Shown here: positions 9,701 through 20,060 of the stretch, piece by piece
Position numbering within the stretch: the stretch's first letter is position 1
How the letters are laid out: each line of letters begins with the position of its first letter
DNA from: Megaustenia siamemsis
Lineage: Eukaryota; Mollusca; Gastropoda; Stylommatophora; Ariophantidae
Direction of reading: 5' to 3'
Length of the DNA: 64,000 bases
Assembly: GCA_032433765.1 (NCBI GenBank)
Contig: JAVIAB010000160.1
Location: 20,902,115-20,966,114, forward strand
Notes under the pieces: model-generated
Databases searched by the model: none
Seen by the model: only the letters and a program-made list of their open reading frames with translations
Told to the model about the DNA's origin: nothing
Position numbers and translations under genes: made by a program

Positions 9701-11165
9701 AAGTAGGAAGAAGAAGAAGAAGGTGAAGCAGAAGTAGGAAGAAGAAGAAGAAGGTGAAGCAGAAGTAGTAAGAAGAAGAAGAAGGTGAAGCGGAAGTAGG
9801 AAGAAGAAGAAGTAGGAAGAAGAAGAAGAAGAAGAAGTGGGAAGAAGAAGAAGGTGAAGCAGAAGTAGTAAGAAGAAGAAGAAGAAGGTGAAGCAGAAGT
9901 AGGAAGAAGAAGAAGAAGAAGAAGAAGGTGAAGCAGAAGTAGGAAGAAGAAGAAGAGGAAGAAGTAGGAAGAAGAAGTAGGAAGAAGAAAAAAGAAGAAA
10001 GTGGAGCAGAAGTAGGAAGAAGTAGAAGAAGGTGAAGCAGAAGTAGGAAGGAGAAGAAAAAAGTGGAGCAGAAGTAGGAAGAAGAAGAAGAAGGTGAAGC
10101 AGAAGTAGGAAGAAGAAGAAGAAGGTGGAGCAGAAGTAGGAAGAAGAAGGTGAAGCAGAAGTAGGAAGAAGAAGAAGAAAAAAGTGGAGCAGAAGTAGGA
10201 AGAAGAAGAAGAAGGTGAAGCAGAAGTAGGAAGAAGAAGAAGAAGGTGAAGCAGGAGTAGGAAGAAGAAGAAGAAGGTGAAGCAGAAGTAGGAAGAAGAA
10301 GAAGAAGGTGAAGCAGAAGTAGGAAGAAGAAGAAGAAGAAGAAGGTGAAGCAGAAGTAGTAAGAAGAAGAAGAAGGTGAAGCAGAAGTAGTAAGAAGAAG
10401 AAGAAGAAGGTGAAGCAGAAGTAGGAAGAAGAAAAAAGAAGGAAGTGGAGCAGAAGTAGGAAGAAGTAGAAGAAGGTGAAGCAGAAGTAGGAAGAAGAGG
10501 AAGAAGTAGAAGAAGAAAGTGGAGCAGAAGAAGAAGAAAGTGGAACAGAAGTAGGAAAAAGAAGAAGGTGGAGCAGAAGTAAGAAGAAGAAGAAGGTGAA
10601 GCAGAAGTAGGAAGAAGAGGAAGAAAAAAAGGTGGAGCAGAATTAAGAAGAAGAAGAAAAAGGTGAAGCAGAAGTAGGAAGAAGAGGAAGAAAAAAAGGT
10701 GGAGCAGAATTAAGAAGAAGAAGAAAAAGGTGAAGCAGAAGTAGGAAGAAGAGGAAGAAAAAAAGGTGGAGCAGAATTAAGAAGAAGAAGAAGAAGGTGA
10801 AGCAGAAGTAGGAAGAAGAAGGTGAAGCAGAAGTAGGAAGAAGAAGAAGAAGAAGAAGGTGGAGCAGAAGTAGGAAGAAGAAGAGGAAGAGGAAGAAGGT
10901 GGAGCAGAAGTAAGAAGAAGAGGAAGAAGGTGGAGCAGAAGTAGGAAGAAGAAGAAAAAGAAGAAAGTGGAGCAGAAGTATGAAGAAGAAGTAAGCGGAG
11001 CAGAAGTAGGAAGAAGAAGAAGAAGAAGAAAGAAGAAGAAGAAGAAGAAGAAGAAGAAGAAGAAGAAGAAGAAGAAGAAAGTGGAGCAGAAGTAAGAAGA
11101 CGAAGAAGAAGAAGGCGGAGCAGAAAAAAGTGGAAGAAGAAGAAGAAGAAAAAGAAGAAGGAGAA
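6705..11165. repeat. about 4.5-kb GAA-derived purine minisatellite
   Basis: Units of about 25-31 bp made of GGTGGAGCAGAAG(TAG)GAAG followed by a variable number of GAA triplets. A common 31-bp period is seen at 7511-7542. The plus strand is nearly all purine; the few T and C sit in GGTGG/GAGCAG/AGTAGG. Variants are regional: GGTGGAGC dominates the left, GGTGAAGC appears from about 8640, and longer pure GAA and AAAAAG runs occur to the right of 9500. The glutamate/arginine/lysine-rich reading frames are repeat artefacts. Such homopurine tracts are known to form triplex (H-DNA) structures. Confidence 0.97.
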
Positions 11166-11560
11166 GAGGGACAGATGAAGAGAGACCGATTCCATTTTTG
11201 AGAAAAGTGATTGGAGTAACCTGATCAGACAGGGACAAACTCTCCTCTCTGTTATGACAATAAATGAAATGATTTGCTCTTCTGGAGATAACGCCAAGAG
11301 ATTATCTACTATACAAGACTTACGAATATATTAACATATGGGATAGGATAAGAAACTTTATTAGACTCAAGAGTAAATTTTGCTGACAACCTCTGAGGAA
11401 CGCTATAACACATTAAACTGGCGATGGTTATGACTGCAAGAAGGGCAAGAAGCAGAACTGTGTATCTTCCTCGATACCCAAAGAGGTATAGGAGGAAGTG
11501 AAGAGAGAGAGAGAGAGAGAGAGGTTGTATATGATTCTTCAACGGTATATTCACGTTAAA
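11166..11560. other. unassigned region with (GA)n microsatellite
   Basis: Contains (GA)n at about 11497-11523. The rest has an 81-residue minus-strand ORF with a hydrophobic stretch but no recognisable family. No gene is claimed. Confidence 0.45.
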
Positions 11561-12010
11561 AAATGGTTCTTAAATGTTATGTAGAGCCAGTCTTAACATA
11601 CGGATGTGAATCATGGACAATAGGATAACAGACAAGAAAATCACTGAAGGCTGTAGAAATGTGGTTTTACAGAAGAATGTTGAGAGTACCATCCATAGAC
11701 AGCTAAGAAGAGTAATTAAAACCGTAATGAAAGAGGCCAAACAAAAAAGAGAGCTAATATCTTAATTAGGAAGAAACAATTATCATTTCTTTTGGTCATT
11801 TAATTAGAAGGAAACACTGGAATAAATTGTGACAACCGGGAGAGTTGAGGGACGAAGAGATAGAAGGAAGCAAAGAGAAAATATATCAGACAGCTTAAAA
11901 GAATAGCTTAGCAGAAGGTCAACAATAGAAATGATAAATAAATGTCAAGATCGAAAGTTGTGAAGAGACATGATCACCTACGCCAGCAGGCATGGTACTT
12001 GATGATGATA
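11561..12010 (+). mobile_element. LINE-C2 3' fragment, heavily mutated
   Basis: Begins in the YVEPVLTYGCESWTIG stretch and continues to AVEMWFYRRMLRVP, then a series of stops, FGHLIRRK, and a TTGATGATGAT tail. The longer 5' extent shows the LTYG.ESWT motif that most copies have lost. It is clearly a pseudogene. Confidence 0.85.
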
Positions 12011-12270
12011 TTCACGTTTACGATGAACGATGATATCGTATGACAAGGAACAGTTGGCTGTGTTCACCTTCTGTGCGGTTTCGCCGTATGTCTTTTGGCG
12101 TGTGCTGAGACTGCTATGATGGGGACTACAACTACCTTTCTTTGTTTGGGATATGAGATATTAAGTCGGATGATTCCACTGGCGCGGGCGGTTGAGTAAT
12201 TATGGATTTTAATACGTTCGCAGTGATACCGGGGCCTTCCATAGCTATAACCATAACCAATCACACCATT
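12011..12270 (+). repeat. D-rep dispersed repeat, copy 1
   Basis: About 260 bp matching 22500-22840 (same strand) and 37026-37390 (opposite strand). Shared landmarks: TTTACGATGAACGATGATAT, GGCGTGTGCTGAGACTG, TCGGATGATTCCACTGGC, GATACCGGGG. No RT, transposase, tRNA head or clear terminal inverted repeat was seen, so the class is unknown. Confidence 0.85.
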
Positions 12271-13044
12271 TGAAGGAAGTATATATTAAACTGTTGTAAA
12301 AGTTGAGATTAAAAAATGGAATATTTCCCACCGTTGGTCTCACACTTGTCAACCAACAAATACCAACAACACCACAACGATTACTGAAGTAGCAAACTCA
12401 TATTTTCATGACGTTTAAAAGATTGGAAACTATTCCACAAAAGATCATTCTTAATAATGAGATGAATATAGTTAACTCAAAACATCTCATTAATTAATGA
12501 TGTAAAGTTCCCAGGACGGTGCTAAAATACAACGTTATTGTTTTAGAATAGCAGCTGTGTTCAACTTCTAATAGATCTCGAAGAGAGGGGGTAAAGTTCT
12601 AGGAAATACCTCCGCTGGTTAGCGTGTAATCATTGGATGAGTAAGGGCTATGAGAGAACAATATTGATGGAAATGTACAGCGGAAGTCAGAGGCATCGGG
12701 CCGAAAGGGTTAAAATAGTTCAGGAATTCGTAGTCAATGAAGCTAAAGGTCCCTGTGGCACGCAAATACTTTAGAACGTCTGTGAATCGATGACAAGGTG
12801 CTGGATCAATATCCAAGCAATCAATCTTTCTTACTGAGCAGTAAATTGGGTCTAATAACGCTATATGTTATTATTTAACAGTCAGTTTGAGACAGCATGG
12901 GCACACGACGATATATATGTTCTTTGTAATGGCTTAATAAAGTCTTCTCTAGCTAAAATTAATCCAGATAAGATTACAATGCAAGGGGAGAAAATAAGAT
13001 ATACTATTACAGCTGTCATGTGGAACTTGGAATACATTATACGG
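12271..13044. other. unassigned AT-rich region
   Basis: No recognisable gene or repeat. A 65-residue minus-strand ORF (12619-12816) and a 64-residue plus-strand ORF (12865-13059) show no family motif. Both are short enough to be chance. Confidence 0.5.
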
Positions 13045-13700
13045 GACTGGATGGTTTAGAGGTAAGATGTAGGCTTCAGGGCAGGAAGATCACGGACTGA
13101 AATCTCGGGAGAGGTGGTATCAACTTTTCAAAAGTTAATTCCTGGTTATTTTCGTGGTTTTACCCTCGATTTAAAAAAAAATGGTTTGCCCACGTGACAA
13201 GGCAGAGTAATCAAAACACAACACAATGAGCCCTCAACAAACATTGCGAGAATACCAGACTCAAGGGTCGACCAAGGGTCGAAAAAGATGGATCGATGGA
13301 ATATTAGAGCACTAGGAAACATAACAGCAACAGAGGCTAACAGAAGAGCAAAAAAACCACAAATTATATCTCCCCTGGACGCTGAAAGGCAAATGAGGAA
13401 AAAAAGAAGAAAAAAGAAGACCCTCAACTGGTCTCTTGGTAGTGAGATCCAATGTCTGACAACGGGGAAAAACAGGAGTTCCCGTGGGCACGTTAAAGTA
13501 CCCGTTGCAGTTAAAGGTCGGAAAGAGAAGCCAAAAAAAAAAAAATGGACGCTACCTGGCCAAAATTGTTAAGCAAAATCTACCCACGTCGAAGACGGAT
13601 GTTTCGGGCCGAAAGGCGCAGATGTGTGTTTGCCATAACATTAGCAAAACAACGCCGCCCACGCCAATATAACGGGCAAACGCTGTGAAGAAGAAGAAGA
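13045..13700 (+). mobile_element. SINE-C copy split by a LINE-A fragment
   Basis: The tRNA-like head at 13045-13140 (TGGTTTAGAGGTAAGATG A-box region; degenerate B box) is separated from the SINE-C body at 13428-13690 by LINE-A sequence. The body landmarks, CTCTTGGTAGTGAGATC, GCACGTTAAAGTACCCG and ATGGACGCTACCTGGCC, match in order the bodies at 41390-41560 (+) and 45880-46100 (-). There the head and body are continuous. It ends near a (GAA)n run at 13687-13705. Confidence 0.75.
13150..13425 (+). mobile_element. LINE-A extreme 3' fragment inserted in SINE-C
   Basis: Contains the LINE-A end: HVTRQ..NQNTTQ-like, then GRKRWIDG, ALGNITATEANRRAKK and the SPLDAERQ end. It is 5'-truncated to about 250 bp and has frame slips. 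It sits between the SINE-C head and body and shares the coding end with the copies at 289, 1184 and 19620. Confidence 0.8.
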
Positions 13701-13862
13701 AAGAGTAAATGATACGAGCTCTGTGTTTTAAAAATCGAATCAATACACCTTTTGTACGGGACTTTTTGTTAGGAAGCTAAATAAAAAAGGGACTCACGTT
13801 CCTTAACCAATGATGTCTAGTAATGTTTCCTACATTATCCTATGTGGATATTATCCTACAAT
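13701..13862. other. spacer, nothing recognised
   Basis: AT-rich. No element was seen. Confidence 0.5.
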
Positions 13863-14150
13863 ACTCTGTGGGGCTTCAGTAGCCTAGTTGGGAAACCACC
13901 CGACTGGGCTACCGGCGTTTGGACAACCCGTGTTCGATTCCCGCTGGAAGCAGTTTGAGTTTTACTCGTGGTTGAAAAAAAAATACCCCCTGCGGTTGAC
14001 CCAGCCCCTGGCAGAAATGGGTACCAGGGTAGTAGTAGTACTCTGGGAAGGTGAGTCATGTCGCCTCGCATCGTGATTTTCGATACTTGAAGCAACACAA
14101 TCCAGAAGTCTCCGAACACTTGTGGATAGGAGGCTTAGCACATATGGATG
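13863..14150 (+). mobile_element. tRNA-derived SINE (SINE-D type)
   Basis: Head with A box TAGCCTAGTTGGGAAACC and B box TGTTCGATTCC about 50 bp downstream. The body contains AAATGGGTACCAGGGTAG and GTGAGTCATGTCGCCTC. The tRNA-like promoter is clear. The 3' end is set approximately. It is distinct from SINE-A. Confidence 0.75.
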
Positions 14151-14750
14151 AAAACTCGCGTGCTAAGATTCCGATTCCTAACTTCGTACCCTACCTTTAC
14201 TTTACCATTTTAATTCGATCACTAGTGAAATTAAAAAAAAAACACTATTTTTCATTCCAAATAAATTCTTATTGTTGTTTACTTGTTGTTGCAAATAGTA
14301 AGTTTTTCTAACATTCTTAAAGTCATCTTTATTGCTGAAATATAAGCACGTGTTAAAAAAAAAAAAATACAGATTCAGGAAAAGACGAAATAAAGTGAAA
14401 CAGTATCAAGAGATAAAGATAGGGAATCAATTAAAACTTGTGCTATGAAGGCAAGAGAAAATATATCAAGCCTTAAAAGAAGTTGCTACATGCTGATGAT
14501 CCAAACCAGACTTACTTTCTTTTATATAATTACTCTCCTTCGTCTACGTTTGTCATTCCCTCCTCCCTCTTTTTTTCCTACTTTCCAGTCCCATTTCCAT
14601 TCCGATTCAGCCCTTTATCCTTTCCTTCCTTTCCTCCATTGCTTCTGTTTTGGCTACATACACTCTAATGTGATCTCCCCAGGCGATAACTCAGGGTCTA
14701 TATTATATATATGTAAGTACGTTGACACCCTTCTACAGGAATCATGATCC
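14151..14750. other. unassigned region
   Basis: AT- and T-rich sequence with an A run at about 14355 and a pyrimidine-rich stretch at 14560-14640. No gene or element was recognised. Confidence 0.5.
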
Positions 14751-14751
14751 A

Positions 14752-17140
14752 TATTTACCAACTTATATTCATAATTACAACCGCACGGTTCTTGTTTGTC
14801 CGTTCTCTAATTATATTTATAACTTCAGTAGCACTGTTCTTATTTGTCTGTTCTCTACTTATATTTATAACTGCAGCAGCACTGTTCTTGTTCGCCTGTT
14901 CTCTACTTATATTTATAATTACAGTAGCACTGTTCTTGTTCGCCTGTTCTCTACTTATATTTATAATTACAACCGCACTGTTCTTGTTTGCCTGTTCTCT
15001 ACTTATATTTATAATTACAACCGCACTGTTCTTGTTTGCCTGTTCTCTACTTATATTTATAATTACAGCAGCACAGTTCTTGTTTGCCTGTTCTCTACTT
15101 ATATTTATAATTACAGCAGCACAGTTCTTGTTTGCCTGTTCTCTACTTATAATTATAATTACAACCGCTGTTCTTGTTTGCCTGTTCTCTACTTATGGTA
15201 ATTACAGCAGCACTTTTCTTGTTCGCCTGCTCTCTACTTATATTTATAACTACAGCAACACTATTCTTGTTTGCCTGTTCTCTACTTATATTTATAATTA
15301 CAGCAGCACTGTTCTTGTTTGCCAGTTCTCTACTTATATTTATAATTACAACCACACTGTTCTTGTTTGCCTGTTCTCTACTTATATTTAAAATTACAGC
15401 AGCACTGTTCTTGTTTGCCAGTTCTCTACTTATATTTATAATTACAACCACACTGTTCTTGTTTGCCTGTTCTCTACTTATATTTATAATTACAGCAGCA
15501 CTGTTCTTGTTTGCCTGTTCTCTACTTATATTTATAATTACAGCAGCACTGTTCTTGTTTGTCTGTTCTCTACTTATATTTATAATTACAGCGGCACTGT
15601 TCTTGTTTGCCAGTTCTCTACTTATATTTATAATTACAACCACACTGTTCTTGTTTGTCTGTTCTCTACTTATATTTATAATTACAGCGGCACTGTTCTT
15701 GTTTGCCTGTTCTCTACTTATATTTATAATTACAACCGCACTGTTCTTGTTGCCTATTCTCTTCTTATATTTATAATTACAACAGCACTGTTCTTGTTTG
15801 CCTATTCTCTACTTATATTTAAAATTACAGCAGCACTGTTCTTGTTTGCCTATTCTCTTCTTATATTTATAATTACAACAGCACTGTTCTTGTTTGCCTA
15901 TTCTCTACTTATATTTATAATTACAACCGCACTGTTCTTGTTTGTCTGTTCTCTACTTATTTTTATAACTACAACAGCACTGTTCTTGTTTGTCTGTTCT
16001 CTACTTATATTTATAATTACAACCGCACTGTTCTTGTTTGTCTGTTCTCTACTTATTTTTATAATTACAACTGCACTGTTCTTGTTTGTCTGTTCTCTAC
16101 TTATATTTATAACTACAACAGCACTGTTCTTGTTTGTCTGTTCTCTACTTATTTTTATAATTACAACCGCACTGTTCTTGTTTGCCTGTTCTCTACTTAT
16201 ATTTATAATTACAACAGCACTGTTCTTGTTTGCCTATTCTCTACTTATATTTAAAATTACAGCAGCACTGTTCTTGTTTGCCTATTCTCTTCTTATATTT
16301 ATAATTACAACAGCACTGTTCTTGTTTGCCTATTCTCTACTTATATTTATAATTACAACCGCACTGTTCTTGTTTGTCTGTTCTCTACTTATTTTTATAA
16401 TTACAACTGCACTGTTCTTGTTTGTCTGTTCTCTACTTATATTTATAACTACAACAGCACTGTTCTTGTTTGTCTGTTCTCTACTTATTTTTATAATTAC
16501 AACCGCACTGTTCTTGTTTGCCTGTTCTCTACTTATATTTATAATTACAGCAGCACTGTTCTTGTTTGCCTGTTCTCTACTTATATTTATAATTACAGCA
16601 GCACTGTTCTTGTTTGCCTGTTCTCTACTTTTATTTATAATTACAGCAGCACTGTTCTTGTTTGCTTGTTCTCTACTTATATTTATAATTACAACCGCAC
16701 TGTTCTTGTTTGCCAGTTCTCTACTTATATTTATAATTACAGCAGCACTGTTCTTGTTTGCTTGTTCTCTACTTATATTTATAATTACAGCCGCACTGTT
16801 CTTGTTTGCCTTTTCTCTACTTATATTTATAATTACAACCGCACTGTTCTTGTTTGCCTGTTCTCTACTTTTATTTATAATTACAGCAGCACTGTTCTTG
16901 TTTGCCTTTTCTCTACTTATATTTATAATTACAACCGCACTGTTCTTGTTTGCCTGTTCTCTACTTATATTTATAATTACAGCCGCACTGTTCTTGTTTG
17001 CCTGTTCTCTACTTTTATTTATAATTACAGCCGCACTGTTCTTGTTTGCCTGTTCTCTACTTTTATTTATAATTACAGCCGCACTGTTCTTGATCGCCTG
17101 TTCTCTACTTACATTTATAAAATTACAGCAGCACTGATAT
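14752..17140. repeat. 48-bp minisatellite, about 50 copies
   Basis: 48-bp units with landmarks TTCTTGTTTGCCTGTTCTCT, ACTTATATTTATAATTACA and CAGCACTG. The period is a multiple of three, so reading frames stay open for hundreds of codons. The largest is 15794-17137, a 16-residue period such as LFLFACSLLIFIITTA. Single indels at about 15170, 15190 and 15750 break the frame, and several other frames are open too. There is no flanking gene context, so this is treated as satellite DNA and not a membrane protein gene. A block at about 15790-16190 recurs at about 16220-16520 with the same order of unit variants. Confidence 0.95.
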
Positions 17141-17270
17141 TGGTCGCGTGTTCACGACTTACATTAATAATCTGTATCATTACATATTGTGCCAGCTTCG
17201 CTTTATTTCCCAATTCTAACTTACTCTCCCAATTCTTCTTTTAAAATTACATTTTCGTACCGCTGCAACT
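17141..17270. other. spacer, nothing recognised
   Basis: Degenerate edge of the 48-bp array, then AT-rich sequence. Confidence 0.4.
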
Positions 17271-17274
17271 AATA

Positions 17275-17640
17275 AATAATGTGGTTTTACAGAAGAATGT
17301 TGAGAATAGCATGGACAGTTAAGAAGAGTAATGAAAATGTTCTGAAAGAGGTCAAAGAAAAAAGAGAGCCAATTTCCAATATTAGGAAGAAACAATCATC
17401 ATTTTTTGGCCATGTAAGGAGAAGAGAACAACTGGAATATATTGTAATAACTGGAAAAATTGAGGGACGAAGAGATAGAGGGAAGCAAAGAGAAAAGATA
17501 CCAGACAGCTTAAGAGAATGGCTTGGCAGAAGGTCAACAACAGAAATGATAAATAACTGTCGAGATCGAAAGTTGTGGAGAGATATGATCACCTACGCCA
17601 GAAGGCCCGGTACTTGATGATGATGATATTAACTAATCGA
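17275..17640 (+). mobile_element. LINE-C2 3' fragment with intact C-terminal frame
   Basis: Best preserved LINE-C C-terminus: 112 codons open from MWFYRRMLRIAWTVKK through RKKQSSFFGH, KIEGRRDRGKQREKIPDSL, EWLGRRSTTEMINN and LWRDMITYARRPGT, then a stop and a TGATGATGATAT tail. It is truncated just upstream of the W-F-Y-R-R-M motif and has no RT core. The intact frame suggests a younger insertion than its relatives. Confidence 0.9.
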
Positions 17641-17642
17641 AA

Positions 17643-17645
<3 letters not shown>

Positions 17646-17703
<58 letters not shown>

Positions 17704-17708
17704 TATAA
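17646..17708. repeat. (TA)n microsatellite
   Basis: Pure AT dinucleotide tract directly after the LINE-C2 tail. Confidence 0.97.
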
Positions 17709-18424
17709 TATTGCATAGCGTTGATGTTAAATAAATAAGTTACGAAATAAATAATCGCCATTCCATCCTAGCAATGATCTAGAAATAAAATGAGCCGAAT
17801 TTACCTTACATCCTTCTACGTAATTGTCTCCTCCTTAAGCAGTGGCCCCGAGCTTATCTAAGACCCTACGTTCAAGTCCCAAAGAAGCGTACCCTCATAT
17901 TTATCAACTTTTAAAATAACATTATTGTAATTTTTATTGATATTGTTATTTCATTCCCGGATTTTTATTTCTATTATCAACAAAGCCATTATTTGAAACA
18001 ACACGCTAATGCACTTCTCAACACGAAAACGCACTTCAGCTGCCCGGTGAGAACTCCCATTTGGCCATCATTGAGTCGGCTTGACAGCTGTAAGCCAAGA
18101 AGGCGGGAAAACACAATTCTGTCTAAGCCGATTATACACGTTTCCCACTAATGTTGGCCACCATACATAGGTTGTCAAATGCCCAGTCAAGCCCTGTCTT
18201 CACATTTATGGTTGGGTCTAATAAATATGTGCATTTTATTTTAGAATCGTAGACTTCAAACAAATGTATTTTTATCACATTTCCCGGCGTCTGGACTTCA
18301 TTAATTCTTACTTTGAAGTTTCTTATTAGTGTTATATACTTTAGTCATATTTATTTACAATTTAGTTAATAGACAAATAAATGACTTGAGGACCCCGAAG
18401 ACGATTAAGTAAACAAAGCATCAA
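17709..18424. other. unassigned region, possible weak SINE head
   Basis: No gene. At 17870-17880 CGTTCAAGTCCC resembles a B box, with AGCAGTGGCCCCGAGCTTAT upstream as a possible A-box region. This is too weak to call. The rest is AT-rich. Confidence 0.4.
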
Positions 18425-18535
18425 TAGAGGACACAATTCAAACAGGTCAAAAGATATTTGTGGGGCATGCTAAGAGACACAGGAGCTTACTAAAAGTAAT
18501 TTTAGACGGGGAAATTTAAGGGATAGGTTGTGGGC
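18425..18535 (+). mobile_element. LINE-D short fragment
   Basis: Encodes VGHAKRHRSLLKVILDGE, equivalent to the GHVKRH.SLLKVILEGK stretch of LINE-D at 25855, followed by a stop. Both ends are truncated. Confidence 0.75.
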
Positions 18536-18726
18536 TCTACAACCCTGGTCGGCATTCATCCCACGAGATGAGAAACTTCGACGTTAAACGAAGATCCAGC
18601 CTACAGAAGAGGGGGTTTTGTCAGCTTCGGCGCTGACTTAGGAGAAGAATGAGAACACACAAACACATACGAGTACGACCATGCGATCAGCTCACCATGT
18701 TTCGTGTAGGTTTGCCTACCCCACCA
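18536..18726. other. unassigned spacer
   Basis: Contains GGGCTCTACAACCCTGGTCG and a CAGCTTCGGCGCTGACTTAG stretch that look element-like, but no second copy was found in the window. Confidence 0.4.
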
Positions 18727-19322
18727 TCATGAAACGGGACAATGAGTCAAGTTCGCATCATGAAACGGGACAACGAGTCGAGATCGCATCATGAAACGGG
18801 ACAATGTGTCTAGATCGCATCATGAAACGGAACAACGAGTCGAGATCGCATCATGAAACGGGACAATGTGTCTAGATCGCATCATGAAACGGGACAACGT
18901 GTCGAGATCGCATCATGAAACGGGACAATGTGTCGAGATCGCATCATGAAACGGGACGAGTCGAGATCGCATCATGAAACGGGACAATGTGTCGAGATCG
19001 GATCATTAAACGGGACAATGAGTCAGGATCGCATCGTGAAACGGGACAATGTGTCGAGATTGGATCATGAAACGGGACAATGAGTCAGGATCGCATTATG
19101 AAACGGGACAATGAGTCAGGATCGCGTCATCAAACGGGACAATGTGTCGAAATCGGATAATGAAACGGAACAATGAGTCGAGATCGCATCATGAAACGGG
19201 ACAATGTGTCGAGATCGGATCATGAAACGGGACAATGAGTCAGGATGGCATCGTGAAACGGGACAATGAGTCAGGATCGCGTGATCAAACGGGACAATGA
19301 GTAAGGATCGCATCATCAAAAG
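18727..19322. repeat. 31-bp minisatellite, about 19 copies
   Basis: Units read GATCGCATCATGAAACGGGA followed by CAATGTGTCGA, with AGTCAGGATC and GTCTAGATC variants. A unit near 18950 has lost several bases. ORFs across it are repeat artefacts. Confidence 0.95.
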
Positions 19323-19477
19323 ACTTGAACGCTGCCGAAGACGATGCTTTCTTGAATGTGTGATGATGATGTGTAAGAGAAGTATGAACCTACCCCACTC
19401 TTGGTACCTCCTGTTATTATTTAATATTGCACTAGAGAACAATCAGATAAGTATTTCACTTATTCAAGTACGGGAAA
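19323..19477. other. spacer, nothing recognised
   Basis: Short unique sequence between two minisatellites. Confidence 0.5.
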
Positions 19478-19612
19478 CTACTAAGTGTTAATATATAGAA
19501 ACAAAACAAATACTAGGTGATAATGTATAGAAACTAAACAAATACTAGGTGATAATGTATAGAAACTAAACAAATACTAGGTGATAATGTATAGAAACAT
19601 AGCAAAGATAGG
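19478..19612. repeat. 32-bp minisatellite, about 4 copies
   Basis: Units TACTAGGTGATAATGTATAG plus AAACTAAACAAA. Related sequence (AGGTGATAATATATAAAA, then AAAGGTGATTATATA) reappears at about 20500-20550, on the far side of the LINE-A/SINE block. The block therefore seems to have landed inside this array. Confidence 0.9.
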
Positions 19613-19617
19613 TGACC

Positions 19618-20060
19618 TTATTCTACTTCTTTACTTCTTCATCTGCCTTTCAGCATCGAGGAGAGATATAATTTGCGGTTTCTTGCTCTTCTGTTCGCAT
19701 CTGCTGCTGTTATGTTTCCTAGTGCTTCTAATATTCTATCAATACAACTTTTTCGTGGTCGACCCATAGGTCTTGTGTTCTCGCAACTTTTATTGAAGGC
19801 TCGTTGTGTTGTGTTTTAAATACCCTGTCTTGCCACGTGGCCAAACCATTTTATATGTTGTTTCTTTATATATTCTATGGCGGGGGTTATTCCTAGCTTT
19901 TCTCAGTTCTTTATTTCTGATCTTATCTCTCAGGCTGTTTCCTGTCATTCGTCCGACACATTTAATCTCCGTAGAGGTGATTTTTCTTATTGTTCTTGCA
20001 TCTAGGGTACATGACTGGCATTGGTAGCACAACATTGAGATGAAGATTGTATTGTACAGT
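19618..20060 (-). mobile_element. LINE-A 3' fragment, left part (interrupted by SINEs)
   Basis: Minus-strand LINE-A end, close to the 1184-1600 copy: QCQSCTLDARTIRKITSTEI, MTGNSLRDKIRN.ELRK, a VTWQDRVF-like region, then the ALGNI / RRANRRAKK-type end at about 19640. Stops and slips are present. It continues after the SINE insertion at 20445. Confidence 0.85.

Noticed and set aside
15794..17137. 447-codon frame resembling a multi-pass membrane protein
   Set aside because: Produced by the 48-bp minisatellite; no start context, flanking exons or unique sequence.
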